DNA from: Desulfocapsa sp.
GTDB taxonomy: Bacteria > Desulfobacterota > Desulfobulbia > Desulfobulbales > Desulfocapsaceae
Assembly (NCBI GenBank): GCA_021737265.1
Contig: JAIPEF010000015.1
Coordinates: 1-37,957 of the forward strand
Length of the DNA: 37,957 nucleotides
Direction of reading: 5' to 3'
Shown: positions 15,266-23,879 of the stretch, piece after piece
Position numbering within the stretch: the stretch's first letter is position 1
How the letters are laid out: the number at the start of each line of letters is the position of its first letter
Notes under the pieces: generated by a model
Databases searched by the model: none
Told to the model about the DNA's origin: nothing
Seen by the model: the letters and a program-made list of their open reading frames with translations, nothing else
Program-made: the position numbers and the translations under genes

Positions 15266-16603
15266 ATGTCCAGCTTTCACCTCGTAAGCCTTGGCTGCGC
15301 CAAAAACCTTGTGGATTCTGAAGTGATGCTCGGGCTGCTCCAGGAAAAAGGGTGGCAGCTCACTGAAGATCCTGCCGCTGCCGATGTGCTCATCGTTAAT
15401 ACCTGCGGTTTTATCCAGCCAGCCGTTGAAGAGGCCATAGCGGTCATTCTTGAGATGGCCTCTTACAAGGAAGATAACCCCGGGAAATATCTTGTGGTCA
15501 CCGGATGCCTGGTACAGCGTTACCTCTCAGAGCTCAGTAAAGATCTGCCTGAAGTCGATCTCTTTGTGGGAACAGAAGGGGTAGGAGAGATAGCAGAGCT
15601 TCTGCAAACCCTTTTGGACGGCAAACAGACTGAGAAGTCTTACTGCCCTGAACGCTTTCTCATGGATGCCTCTTTTCCCCGTATATTGTCCACTCCGTTT
15701 TTCAGAAGCTCAGTTAAAATCACCGAAGGCTGCAACAACCGCTGTACCTATTGTATGATTCCTTCCATCAGGGGGGATCTCCGTTCACGGGAGATCGATG
15801 ATATTGTCCGCGAATTACAACATCTTGAAGCAAGTGGAGTGAAAGAGATTTCTCTCATTGCCCAGGACCTTACTGCCTACGGCAATGACCTTGATAACCA
15901 GACCAACCTCATCGCCCTCCTGTCCCGCATATTAAAAGGTACTGATTTTCCATGGCTACGTCTGATGTATCTCTATCCATCCGGGGTGAAAGATGAACTC
16001 TGTGAACTTATGCAAAGCGAGGAAAGAATTCTTCCCTATATGGATATTCCTTTTCAGCATGTCTCTGACTCAATCCTTCGCAATATGCATCGGCGGTACG
16101 GGTATGGTGATCTCTGTAATTTTATTGAGAGGGTCAGAACGGCGGTGCCCGACATAGCATTACGGACGACGATGATGGTTGGCTTTCCCGGTGAGACCGA
16201 AGAAGATATTCAGCAGATGGAACGTTTTCTTAAACAATATCGCATCGATCATGTCGGAGTATTTTCCTATACCAACGAGGAAGGGGCGCGCTCCGAATTT
16301 TTTGCCAACCAGTGTCCTGAAGGGGTCAAACAGGAGAGGATGGAGCGAATTTTAGCGTTGCAGGCAGAGATTTCTAAAGAGATACTGCAGAAGTATATTG
16401 GTCAGACTGTTCCGGTGCTTGTTGAAGGTCTCAGCAGGGAGACAGATCTTTTACTGGAAGGCAGAACGGTCTATCAGGCCCCTGATATTGACGGCTGCGT
16501 CTATATTAATGATGGGATTGCTAACCCCGGTGATATTGTACAGGTCCGTATCACCGAGGCACAAATATATGATTTGGTAGGAGGAATTGTCAAGGAGGCG
16601 TGA
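15266..16603 (+). CDS. rimO: Ribosomal protein S12 methylthiotransferase RimO
   Basis: This 445-residue radical SAM enzyme adds a methylthio group to an Asp of ribosomal protein S12. The N-terminal UPF0004 domain begins HLVSLGCAKNLVDSEVML and has VNTCGFI and TGCLVQRY. The radical SAM cluster is GCNNRCTYC (Cys156, Cys160, Cys163), followed by MIPSIRGDLRSR, which is diagnostic of RimO over MiaB. A C-terminal TRAM domain occupies about 375-440. Its stop lies eight bases from the convergent HU stop, with no terminator between. Confidence 0.97.
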   Translation: MSSFHLVSLGCAKNLVDSEVMLGLLQEKGWQLTEDPAAADVLIVNTCGFIQPAVEEAIAVILEMASYKEDNPGKYLVVTGCLVQRYLSELSKDLPEVDLFVGTEGVGEIAELLQTLLDGKQTEKSYCPERFLMDASFPRILSTPFFRSSVKITEGCNNRCTYCMIPSIRGDLRSREIDDIVRELQHLEASGVKEISLIAQDLTAYGNDLDNQTNLIALLSRILKGTDFPWLRLMYLYPSGVKDELCELMQSEERILPYMDIPFQHVSDSILRNMHRRYGYGDLCNFIERVRTAVPDIALRTTMMVGFPGETEEDIQQMERFLKQYRIDHVGVFSYTNEEGARSEFFANQCPEGVKQERMERILALQAEISKEILQKYIGQTVPVLVEGLSRETDLLLEGRTVYQAPDIDGCVYINDGIANPGDIVQVRITEAQIYDLVGGIVKEA

Positions 16604-16611
16604 GGCAAAGA

Positions 16612-16893
16612 CTACTTTCTTGCATTCACCTGTTCCCGTAGATCCTTTCCAACTTTAAAGAAGGGCAGTTTCTTTGGTTTTACCTTAATTTTCTCACCTG
16701 TTTTGGGGTTGCGTCCTTCGTAGGAGCCGTAATCTTTAATAACAAAACTGCCGAACCCCCTGATTTCAATGCTGTCTCCATTAGTCAGCGCCTCAGTCAT
16801 GGTCTCAATAATGGTGTTTGTAATTGCAGCAGCCTCCTTGTGCGGGAGGTCAATATCCTGGGACAAAGCTTCGATTAATTCAGATTTGTTCAT
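16612..16893 (-). CDS. HU/IHF-family DNA-binding protein
   Basis: This 93-residue nucleoid protein begins MNKSELIEALSQ. It carries the beta-arm signature GFGSFVIKDYGSYEGRNP, with the NPKTGEK tip that inserts into the minor groove, and ends FKVGKDLREQV. It bends DNA as a dimer. Whether it acts as HU or as an IHF subunit cannot be settled from one sequence. It is alone on its strand. The 183-bp upstream gap contains ACCTTTT/AAAAGGT (16988-17005) and AGGTGC/GCACCT inverted repeats. Confidence 0.95.
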   Translation of the reverse strand: MNKSELIEALSQDIDLPHKEAAAITNTIIETMTEALTNGDSIEIRGFGSFVIKDYGSYEGRNPKTGEKIKVKPKKLPFFKVGKDLREQVNARK

Positions 16894-17076
16894 GCCTGGC
16901 TCCTGTTCTTTCTAAATAAATACAGATAGTTCCGTACTCTTTAGAATTAAAAAAATGAAATTTTATCAGTGTAAACAGTAAGAAGAAACCTTTTCAATAA
17001 AAGGTGCGAGTAACAGAAGGTTGCACCTGTTTGACCCGACTTCCCACAATCTTACCTGATAACTGTCCAAATTTAA

Positions 17077-17823
17077 TCAGCTATTTTTTTGTTTGTAAAG
17101 GGATTTGTTTGAAAAAATCTTTTTTAAGTCATTTTTATTGAGAATTTTATATTTTCCGACACCCAAATTATCAAGCCCCAGACTTCCATAGCTCAGCCGT
17201 TTTAGTGATTGCACAGGATAGCCAACGGCTTGGAACATTTTTTTTACCTGACGTTTTCGACCTTCATGGATGGTGATGGTTATTCTGGTATTGAGTTTAT
17301 TTCTCTGTTTAATCCGTACCTTGGCGGGGGCTGTTTTTTTCTTCTCAACCAGGACACCCTTTTCCAGTGCCCGAATGGCTGTTGGTGCTGGAAATCCTCT
17401 TACTTCAGCCTCGTAGGTTTTAAAGACTTCATTGCTGGGGTGGAGAATGGATTGTGCAAGCTCACCGTCATTGGTGAGAAGGAGTGCTCCTTCGGTATCA
17501 AGGTCCAGTCTGCCCACAGGGAAGACCCGTTCTTTTATTCCCTGGAGGAGTGAGGTGACAATTGGGCGCCCCTGGGGGTCGGAGAGTGTGGTGACATAGC
17601 CTTTGGGTTTGTTTAAAAGGATATAGATGTGCTGTTCTTCACCAAGGACTTCCCTGTTGTCAAAAAAGACTTTCTGTTTACCCGGTACTATCTGTGCCCC
17701 CATGGCAGTGATGATCTTGCCATCGACCTTTACCCGACCTTGAGTAATATATTCCTCTGCTTTTCTGCGTGAGGCAATACCTGCTTGGGCAAGGAATTTC
17801 TGTAAACGAACAGGTTTTTCCAT
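17077..17823 (-). CDS. rluB: RluB/RsuA-family pseudouridine synthase
   Basis: This 248-residue enzyme isomerises a uridine in rRNA. The N-terminal S4 RNA-binding domain (about 1-60; RLQKFLAQAGIASRRKAEEYI) is followed by the catalytic domain. The nucleophile is Asp107 in FPVGRLDLDTEG. LLNKPKGYVTT and HEGRKRQVKKMFQAVGYPV are further signatures, the latter typical of the RluB/RluE/RluF/RsuA group. The exact target (23S U2605-like) is inferred. A basic, Lys-rich tail ends the protein. Its ATG overlaps the stop of the beta-CASP gene by one base (TAATG), so translation is coupled. Confidence 0.92.
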   Translation of the reverse strand: MEKPVRLQKFLAQAGIASRRKAEEYITQGRVKVDGKIITAMGAQIVPGKQKVFFDNREVLGEEQHIYILLNKPKGYVTTLSDPQGRPIVTSLLQGIKERVFPVGRLDLDTEGALLLTNDGELAQSILHPSNEVFKTYEAEVRGFPAPTAIRALEKGVLVEKKKTAPAKVRIKQRNKLNTRITITIHEGRKRQVKKMFQAVGYPVQSLKRLSYGSLGLDNLGVGKYKILNKNDLKKIFSNKSLYKQKNS

Positions 17824-19403
17824 TACATTTCCATACTCTCGCCCTGTCTGGGAACGAACGCCTGGTAGCCCATCTGCTGCAGATGCTTACAAAAGGAGAG
17901 CGATTGCTCCTCTTCACCATGAACAACCGCGATTTTTTTGATTTTCAATCCAGATTCTTTCAAAAACCTTGTCATTTCATCTCGGTCTCCATGGGCGCTG
18001 AAGCCTCCAAGTTTCTTCACCTCGGCAACCAGGCTGTATTGGGATCCATAGAGCTGGATTTCTGGCGGTTTCCCCTGTCTTCCAGACTGTCCATATTCAA
18101 GACCGAGATCCAAAATCCTTCTTCCCAGCGTGTTTTGAGCCATGTAACCAACCACCAGGATGGTGTTTCTTTTATCTCCAATTCGATGGCGTAAGTGATG
18201 AAGAATACGCCCCCCCTCACACATTCCAGAACCCGCGAGAACGATATGGGGTTCACTGGAGCGATTCAGCTTCATTGACTCCTCAACGGAATTGACGTAT
18301 TGAATCTCTGGGAACGAAAAGGGGTTTATGCCCCGTTCTAGAAACGTTTCATGGGTATCCTCGTCGTATGTCTCAGGGTGTTCACCAAATACCGTTGTGA
18401 GATTGGTGGCCAGTGGACTGTCAATGTAAACCGGCAACTTAGGGACTTCGTTTTTGAGATAGAGTTCATGGAGAAAATAGATAATTTCCTGGGTCCTGCC
18501 ATAGGCGAAAGCGGGAATCATGATAACCCCACCTCGGCCATAGGTTTCTTGTATAATCTCTTTCAACAGTGGCTTGAGATCCAACACCGGTTCATGGATC
18601 CTGTTTCCATAGGTGGATTCCATGATTAGCAGGTCAACCTCCCTGTCTTCCTTGTTAAACTCTCGATTGGGATCCTTGATGATTGGCTTGTCGTAGCGTC
18701 CCAGGTCGCCTGTATATAGAACTGTCTTGGATGTACTGTTCTCATCGACCCGAAGGCTGATCATGGTCGAACCTAAAATATGGCCGGCGTTATAAAAGGT
18801 TGCCGACATGTTTTTTCCTACACGAACAGGTTGCCTGCAGCTTGTCGGTTGGAAATAACCAATAGCTCTTTCAGCATCGGCTGTGGTGTAGAGAGGCAAA
18901 GTCCTAACTAAATGGAATCGATCAAGCAGTTCGTCGATGAGCTCCTGGTTTAAGCGGTGTGGTTTTGATTTGAGTGACTTTTTTAATTTTTTTACCTCCT
19001 TTTGGGAGACAGCAATCTCCGATGAGGGGTTTTCCAACTCATACAGGAAGCGTTTGACGGCCTTATAGTTAAGGTAAGAACTATCAGACTCCTGGATCTT
19101 GGCAGAATCTTTTAGCAGATATTCACTGGCATCCGCAGTTGCTTCGGTACAGATAATGTGGCCATTAAAGCCATCCTGCTTTGTGACGAGCGGAATCCGG
19201 CCACAGTGATCAATGTGTGCATGGGACAGCAAGATATTTGATATCAGCTTGGTATCAAACGGAATAACAGAATTCATCTCTCTGCTTTCCTGTCGCTTAC
19301 CTTGAAACATTCCACAATCGAGACAGACAAGGTCATCACCAGACATGACAGCATGAAGAGAACCGGTTACCTGCCTGGCAGCCCCATGAAAAGAAATACG
19401 CAT
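17823..19403 (-). CDS. Beta-CASP metallo-beta-lactamase RNase-like protein
   Basis: This 526-residue predicted zinc-dependent ribonuclease belongs to the CPSF73/YSH1-like bacterial group. The metal motif is HAHIDHCG (His61, His63, Asp65, His66), with NAGHILGS and TGDLGR completing the active site. The beta-CASP insert carries IDSPLA and the LAGSGMCEGGRILHHLRH motif. The C-terminal part has GGFSAHGDRDEM and AVVHGEEEQS, the RMMBL segment that supplies further zinc ligands. An unusual Lys-rich helical insertion (VSQKEVKKLKKSLKSKPH) sits at about 130-147. It is coupled to the pseudouridine synthase, suggesting rRNA or mRNA processing. RNase J itself is usually closer to 555 residues and differs in motif. 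Confidence 0.92.
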   Translation of the reverse strand: MRISFHGAARQVTGSLHAVMSGDDLVCLDCGMFQGKRQESREMNSVIPFDTKLISNILLSHAHIDHCGRIPLVTKQDGFNGHIICTEATADASEYLLKDSAKIQESDSSYLNYKAVKRFLYELENPSSEIAVSQKEVKKLKKSLKSKPHRLNQELIDELLDRFHLVRTLPLYTTADAERAIGYFQPTSCRQPVRVGKNMSATFYNAGHILGSTMISLRVDENSTSKTVLYTGDLGRYDKPIIKDPNREFNKEDREVDLLIMESTYGNRIHEPVLDLKPLLKEIIQETYGRGGVIMIPAFAYGRTQEIIYFLHELYLKNEVPKLPVYIDSPLATNLTTVFGEHPETYDEDTHETFLERGINPFSFPEIQYVNSVEESMKLNRSSEPHIVLAGSGMCEGGRILHHLRHRIGDKRNTILVVGYMAQNTLGRRILDLGLEYGQSGRQGKPPEIQLYGSQYSLVAEVKKLGGFSAHGDRDEMTRFLKESGLKIKKIAVVHGEEEQSLSFCKHLQQMGYQAFVPRQGESMEM

Positions 19404-19470
19404 TAGTTTCTCCTGTTAAATTAAAAAGGTACTGCCTGTCGCCAAGAAAATAGAGAAGGATTTTCCATGG

Positions 19471-21249
19471 CTAACGAAGGCGAGGGGGGAGCAGTATGTC
19501 TATACGGGAATCAACATGTTTGCGGGTGGCGTCATCCACCTCAAGAACATCCGTGTACCAGGGCTTCATGCGGCAATCAAAAATAACCGGCGGGGTAAGG
19601 CCCACATGGAAACGTTTTATGTTTGTTGTTGCTCCGTGAATATCTGCAGCCGGTTCAAATCTGGTGAAAAATGTCCACAGGAATTCCTGGACGGAGCAGG
19701 TTGCCTCCTCACAGTTGTCGACCAGGAGTATTGCCTGCCAGTCACTGAACCGTAGGTCTTTGGCTATTTTTTCAGCAAGCTCCGGTTCATTTTCATAGGC
19801 ACTGCACTCGATTACCAATGTTCCAGGAAGGTATGGTTTGAGCCGCTGACAGTCAGCTGGCAGGTCGCCTGTGAATTCAGTGGGCAGGTCCCGGACCTTC
19901 TCCTTTCCGAGGCCCAACATCATGGCCTTTGATCCCTTGTTCACCGAAGGTCCGGTATAATCGAGGGTGTCCTGTGAAACATTTGCAAAAACAAAGAGAT
20001 CGCGATCCCATTGGATACGTTCAAGGACGTGTGTCCAGAGTTTCGGAAAATTCGTGATATCAATATCTCCGTCAGTAAGAATAAGGAATTTGGTCAGTGA
20101 CAGTTGTCCTTCTCCCAGCACCCTCAGTCCACAGGCAAAGGCTTCACGCGGGTAACGATCAGCGACCCGTGCTGCAGCCAGACAATGAAATCCAGTCTCG
20201 CCAAATGTTTTAAGTTCGCGTACCCCCTTCATAACTAAAGGAAAGAGTGGTGAGAGCAGATCCTGGAGAAAATCACCAATAAAATAGTCTTCCTGTTTCG
20301 GGCGGCCAACTATAGTCGCTGGATAGATGGCATCGTTTCTGTGGTAGAGATGGGTAGCCTGGAAAACAGGATAGTCGTGCTGCAGGGAGTTGTAGCCATA
20401 ATGATCACCAAAAGGTCCTTCGGGCTTGCGTAAATGCGGCGGCACCATCCCCCGTACCGCAAATTCGGCATTGGCCACCAGTCGGTGACCGCCTTTTGGA
20501 TCGGGAGTCATCTCCAGTTTCCTGCCAATTAAAAGGGAGGTGAGCATCAGTTCCGGAATGTCTTCAGGAAGGGGGGCTATGGCTGAAAGCATGAGTGCTG
20601 GAGGACCGCCAATATAGAGAGTCATCGGCAGGGGCTGGTTCAGCTTTTCCGCCTCATGATAATGGTAGCCGCCACCCTTATGGATCTGCCAGTGGATTCC
20701 GGTGGTTGTCTCATCATGACGTTGAATGCGGTACATCCCGAGATTATGTCCTTTACCGCCAGGGTGCTCCGTGTAGACCAGAGGGAGCGTCACAAAGGCA
20801 CCACCGTCACTGTGCCAGGAGGTGAGCATGGGGAGACTGCCAAGACGTGGCGGCAGTTGACAGTTTTCAAGGATTGGCCCATTTTTTCTCGTTTTCAGAC
20901 CGATTTTCAGACCGTCCAGAAATAGACTGCGATTGTCCCAAAGTGTTTTTGCCTTGAATGGCATGAACGATTCAGTGAGATTCACCAGATCCTGAACAAA
21001 CTGCTGTGGTCTCTTGCCAAATGCCAGTTCCAGCCGTTTTGCAGTTCCAAAGAGGTTGGTGACCACCGGAAAACTGCTGCCTTTGACATTGGTAAAGAGC
21101 AGCGCTGGCCCCTGGCGTTCAATAACACGGCGGTGGATTTCTGCAATTTCAAGGTAGGGATCAACCTCCTCATCAATCACAAGAAGTTGATTCTCACGGC
21201 GCAGCAACTCAATAAAACTGCGGAGATCAGGGAGGATGTGGTGTGCCAT
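19471..21249 (-). CDS. UbiD-family prenylated-FMN decarboxylase
   Basis: This 592-residue protein of the UbiD family decarboxylates aromatic or alpha,beta-unsaturated acids using prenylated FMN. HNLGMYRIQ (Asn169, Arg174) is the metal/prFMN phosphate-binding motif. Glu262 (NAEFAVRG) and Glu277 (KPEGPFGDHYG) match the catalytic acidic residues. It is longer than E. coli UbiD (about 497) because of a C-terminal extension from about 490, as in the menaquinone-type decarboxylases of anaerobes. A role in futalosine-route menaquinone synthesis is possible but unproven. No ubiX is adjacent. It is third in a yjbQ - small protein - ubiD-like operon. Confidence 0.92.
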   Translation of the reverse strand: MAHHILPDLRSFIELLRRENQLLVIDEEVDPYLEIAEIHRRVIERQGPALLFTNVKGSSFPVVTNLFGTAKRLELAFGKRPQQFVQDLVNLTESFMPFKAKTLWDNRSLFLDGLKIGLKTRKNGPILENCQLPPRLGSLPMLTSWHSDGGAFVTLPLVYTEHPGGKGHNLGMYRIQRHDETTTGIHWQIHKGGGYHYHEAEKLNQPLPMTLYIGGPPALMLSAIAPLPEDIPELMLTSLLIGRKLEMTPDPKGGHRLVANAEFAVRGMVPPHLRKPEGPFGDHYGYNSLQHDYPVFQATHLYHRNDAIYPATIVGRPKQEDYFIGDFLQDLLSPLFPLVMKGVRELKTFGETGFHCLAAARVADRYPREAFACGLRVLGEGQLSLTKFLILTDGDIDITNFPKLWTHVLERIQWDRDLFVFANVSQDTLDYTGPSVNKGSKAMMLGLGKEKVRDLPTEFTGDLPADCQRLKPYLPGTLVIECSAYENEPELAEKIAKDLRFSDWQAILLVDNCEEATCSVQEFLWTFFTRFEPAADIHGATTNIKRFHVGLTPPVIFDCRMKPWYTDVLEVDDATRKHVDSRIDILLPPRLR

Positions 21250-21260
21250 TGTTGCTGTTC

Positions 21261-21503
21261 TTAATTGTGGGTGTGACGGGACTGTTCGAGGAGAAACAGT
21301 TCATGATATTCGTCTTCACTCATATTGTTTTTGAGGACACCGGTGAGGAAATGGACAAGTTCCTGAATTTCTTCACTGGATAGTCTGGAAGCTAGTGTCT
21401 CTACTAGAGCCGGCCGTCCCATAAGCTGTAAAAAAGAGGCAACGGACTCCCGGTCAAGGTCAAGATTGAGGCCGAAGCACATCTGATGGGGGTCACGATT
21501 CAT
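21261..21503 (-). CDS. Small conserved helical protein, unknown function
   Basis: This 80-residue acidic protein is rich in predicted helix (RPALVETLASRLSSEEIQELVHFLTGVL). The opening NRDPHQMCFGLNLDLDRESV and the ending DEYHELFLLEQS look conserved. I recall comparable uncharacterised small cytoplasmic proteins in Desulfobacterota but cannot give a function. No signal peptide or membrane segment is visible. It lies 18 bp after yjbQ and 11 bp before the UbiD-like gene, so it is part of that operon. Confidence 0.75.
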   Translation of the reverse strand: MNRDPHQMCFGLNLDLDRESVASFLQLMGRPALVETLASRLSSEEIQELVHFLTGVLKNNMSEDEYHELFLLEQSRHTHN

Positions 21504-21521
21504 GGGGTAAAGAAAAATATA

Positions 21522-21926
21522 TTAATCAGTAGTGAGTAAACGCCAATGGACCGATCTGCTTCGAGGACCATCAAATTCGCAGAAATAAATGGTCTGCCAG
21601 GTGCCGAGCTGTAATCGGTTATTACTGATCATGATAGTGAGCGATGCTCCCATTAATGAAGACATGATGTGGGAAGGTGAGTTCCCTTCCATATGCTTGA
21701 AAGGGTACTGAAGGGGAACGATCTCTTTCAGTCCGTTGACGAGGTCGGTCCGAACATCGGGATCGGCACCTTCATTGATGGTCAACCCTGCGGTGGTATG
21801 GGGGTTGAAAAGATAGCAGATGCCGTTTGTAATTCCTGCTGCTGTCACCTTCTTTTGCACCTCGCTGGTGATATCAACGAGGTGCATATGCTGGTTGGTG
21901 GAGACACTAAATTTTCCATTGTTCAT
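21522..21926 (-). CDS. yjbQ: YjbQ/UPF0047-family protein
   Basis: This 134-residue protein has the family motifs FNPHTTAGLTINEGADPDV, HMEGNSPSHIMSSLMG and LQLGTWQTIYFCEFDGPRS, whose His and Glu residues form a metal or ligand pocket. Members can complement thiamine-phosphate synthase weakly (secondary ThiE activity), but the physiological role is unknown. The length is standard. It begins the operon with the 80-residue protein and the UbiD-like enzyme. Confidence 0.92.
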   Translation of the reverse strand: MNNGKFSVSTNQHMHLVDITSEVQKKVTAAGITNGICYLFNPHTTAGLTINEGADPDVRTDLVNGLKEIVPLQYPFKHMEGNSPSHIMSSLMGASLTIMISNNRLQLGTWQTIYFCEFDGPRSRSVHWRLLTTD

Positions 21927-21973
21927 GGTTGATTGTTTACTGTTTGGACAGAAAGTCTGCGACTCAGTTGTGC

Positions 21974-22426
21974 TTACTTTTGCAGCTGCCAGCGACCATT
22001 GCGGTCACGACATGCTGTTGAATAGACAGTTTCCACTTTTCCATCAATCACACTCTGAATTTCAGCCTGACGACAGGGCTGGTTAGTGGATGGGTTTGAG
22101 TAGGCCGGTTGTGGAGTCACCTGGTATTGATTGCCGCTGTCAGGGTTGCGCCAGGCATTGCTCTGTCCTGAGACACCGCGTTCATAGACATGGTTCAGCT
22201 GCTCTCTGTCATATTTATCCATCTCGTTGCCTATCATATAGCCAAGCATGGTTCCCACTGCTGCCCCGATGAGCGTGGCTTCAGTGTTATGACCAATGGC
22301 TTGTCCGATCAGGGCCCCGCCTGCGGCACCACCGGCTGCTCCTATTCCACCTTTGGTTGGTTGGGCGCAGGAGGAAAGAAGGATGGAAAGAACAAGAAGA
22401 ACTGGAATAAGTGCTGTGCATTTCAT
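21974..22426 (-). CDS. Glycine-zipper outer-membrane lipoprotein
   Basis: This 150-residue protein has a short signal (ALIPVLLVLSILLSSC) and a lipobox Cys20. A glycine-zipper 2TM segment follows (GGIGAAGGAAGGALIGQAIG, then LIGAAVGTMLGYMIG), typical of 17-kDa surface-antigen/SlyB-like lipoproteins. MDKYDREQLNHVYERG and a C-terminal domain with Cys residues (QPCRQAEI, STACRDRNGRWQ) resemble Rickettsia-17-kDa-type proteins. It is likely in the outer membrane, with an envelope-integrity role inferred only from family. Confidence 0.85.
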   Translation of the reverse strand: MKCTALIPVLLVLSILLSSCAQPTKGGIGAAGGAAGGALIGQAIGHNTEATLIGAAVGTMLGYMIGNEMDKYDREQLNHVYERGVSGQSNAWRNPDSGNQYQVTPQPAYSNPSTNQPCRQAEIQSVIDGKVETVYSTACRDRNGRWQLQK

Positions 22427-22491
22427 GGGAGATCTCCTGTGGGTGGATGATTATCGGATGTTTCAAAAACATCGTCCTGACTTTATTTATA

Positions 22492-22821
22492 TCAATCTTT
22501 TTCAAGATTGTAAAGTTGTTCAAGGTGGCTTTTACTGTGCCGAAGCTCATCAATTTCTTCGAGGAGATCAAGGACAAGTGCAGTGCCCGGGAGATTGATA
22601 CGCAGATCTTCCTGGAGACGTATGGATACCTGGATCCGTTTAATCTCAACAGCGGCGAATCGCCACTCCCGGGGGCTTTTGCCCTGGGGGCTGAGAATGC
22701 CTTCGTCGATGAGGTCCTGGATAAACTGGGCATGAACCCTGCACAGCTTGCAGAGCTCTCTCAGGCTGTAATCGCTTGCTTCATCAAAGACTGTATACTG
22801 GAGTTCTGTGGTCATGGTCAT
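22492..22821 (-). CDS. cbpM: CbpM, chaperone-modulator (MerR-like) protein
   Basis: This 109-residue protein matches CbpM: a MerR-like helix-turn-helix segment (YSLRELCKLCRVHAQFIQDLIDEGIL) followed by a helical C-terminus with LVLDLLEEIDELRH. In E. coli, CbpM binds the J domain of CbpA and inhibits its co-chaperone and DNA-binding activities. Its ATG overlaps the cbpA stop by four bases (ATGA), giving tight coupling. Confidence 0.88.
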   Translation of the reverse strand: MTMTTELQYTVFDEASDYSLRELCKLCRVHAQFIQDLIDEGILSPQGKSPREWRFAAVEIKRIQVSIRLQEDLRINLPGTALVLDLLEEIDELRHSKSHLEQLYNLEKD

Positions 22822-23780
22822 ACTCCAAGATGGCTTCGGGGATTAAAAGACATACTCTTCTCCATGGTGCGGTAAAGCTCTTTCTCCTTGTCGGTCTTAG
22901 GGCGCGGTACGATGATTGCCAGGGTCACATACTGGTCACCACTGGCTGAGGCGGAAGAAAGCCCCCTTCCTTTGAGACGCATTTTTTTTCCGGTCTGCGA
23001 GTGTGGTGGAATTTTCAGCTCCACTGTTCCGCCTAAAGTGGGTACCGGGATTGTGGCCCCCAGTGCTGCCTCCCAGGGAGAAACGGGCAGGGTGAGCATT
23101 ATATCGCGTTTGTCCGGGGTAAAGTATGGATGCTTGGCAAAGGCGATCTCGAGGAAGAGATCACCTTTTTTCCCACCTCCCATGCCGGCTTCACCCTGGC
23201 CTGTCAGCCTGATCTGTTGGCCTTCGATGACGCCCTTGGGGATGGTAACCTGGAGGCTGTGCGGCTGGGTTGCCACATGTCCGGATTTATCAACAGTCGG
23301 TCGCTGCAGAGTCAGAGACTGTTTGCTGCCTCGATAGCTGTCTTCCAGTTGAATGATAATTTTGGCATGGAGATCCTGTCCTTTTCCTGAAAATCGGGTA
23401 TGCTGTCTAGCGAATGGATCTCTGCGACTTGCTCCGCCCTGTGCTCCAAAAAGAGATTCAAAGAAATCGCTGAACTGCGAGGCATCGGTCTCGGTGTATC
23501 CGCCACCATGAAACTCAAAGCCGCTGTCCCAGTTGGGTGGTGGTTTAAAATCCTGCCCGGCCTGCCAGTTTTTACCGAATTTGTCGTACGCAGCCCGCTT
23601 TTCTGGGTCCTGGAGAACCTCGTAAGCTTCGCCTATTTCTTTGAAGCGCTGCTCCGCATCAGCATCTTTATTGATGTCCGGATGAAATTTGCGGGCGAGC
23701 TTGCGATAGGCCCGTTTTACCCCATCCTGGGTGGCATCCCGATCAATATCCAGGGTTTTGTAATAGTCTTTGTATTCCAT
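22818..23780 (-). CDS. cbpA: CbpA-type DnaJ co-chaperone
   Basis: This 320-residue protein has a J domain at 1-70 with the HPD motif (His33-Asp35). A Gly/Phe-rich linker follows (FHGGGYTETDASQFSDFFESLFG), then two DnaJ C-terminal beta-sandwich domains (about 125-305; LQVTIPKGVIEGQQIRLTGQG, VELKIPPHSQTGKKMRLKGRG). It lacks the DnaJ zinc-finger, which identifies the CbpA/DjlA-like class. It delivers substrates to DnaK and may bind curved DNA. It is co-transcribed with cbpM and divergent from aroK. Confidence 0.94.
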   Translation of the reverse strand: MEYKDYYKTLDIDRDATQDGVKRAYRKLARKFHPDINKDADAEQRFKEIGEAYEVLQDPEKRAAYDKFGKNWQAGQDFKPPPNWDSGFEFHGGGYTETDASQFSDFFESLFGAQGGASRRDPFARQHTRFSGKGQDLHAKIIIQLEDSYRGSKQSLTLQRPTVDKSGHVATQPHSLQVTIPKGVIEGQQIRLTGQGEAGMGGGKKGDLFLEIAFAKHPYFTPDKRDIMLTLPVSPWEAALGATIPVPTLGGTVELKIPPHSQTGKKMRLKGRGLSSASASGDQYVTLAIIVPRPKTDKEKELYRTMEKSMSFNPRSHLGV

Positions 23781-23824
23781 TTGGTTTTTTAACCCTTTGT
23801 CTGTCTTTCAAGCTTGATCTTATC

Positions 23825-23854
23825 TTGACACACATTTATCTTAGCGCATACTAT
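23825..23854 (+). promoter_or_regulatory. Sigma70-type promoter for aroK-aroC-glgA
   Basis: TTGACA (23825-23830) and TACTAT (23849-23854) are separated by 18 bp, followed by an AT-rich stretch. The predicted start is about 20 bp before the aroK ATG, giving a short leader. Confidence 0.65.
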
Positions 23855-23879
23855 ATTAAATTAAAGGAAAAAGGTGAAT

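Noticed and set aside
23800..23820. CTTGAAA-like heat-shock (sigma32) -35 element before cbpA on the minus strand
   Set aside because: It is too close to the ATG, and no matching CCCCAT-type -10 box is present at the required spacing.
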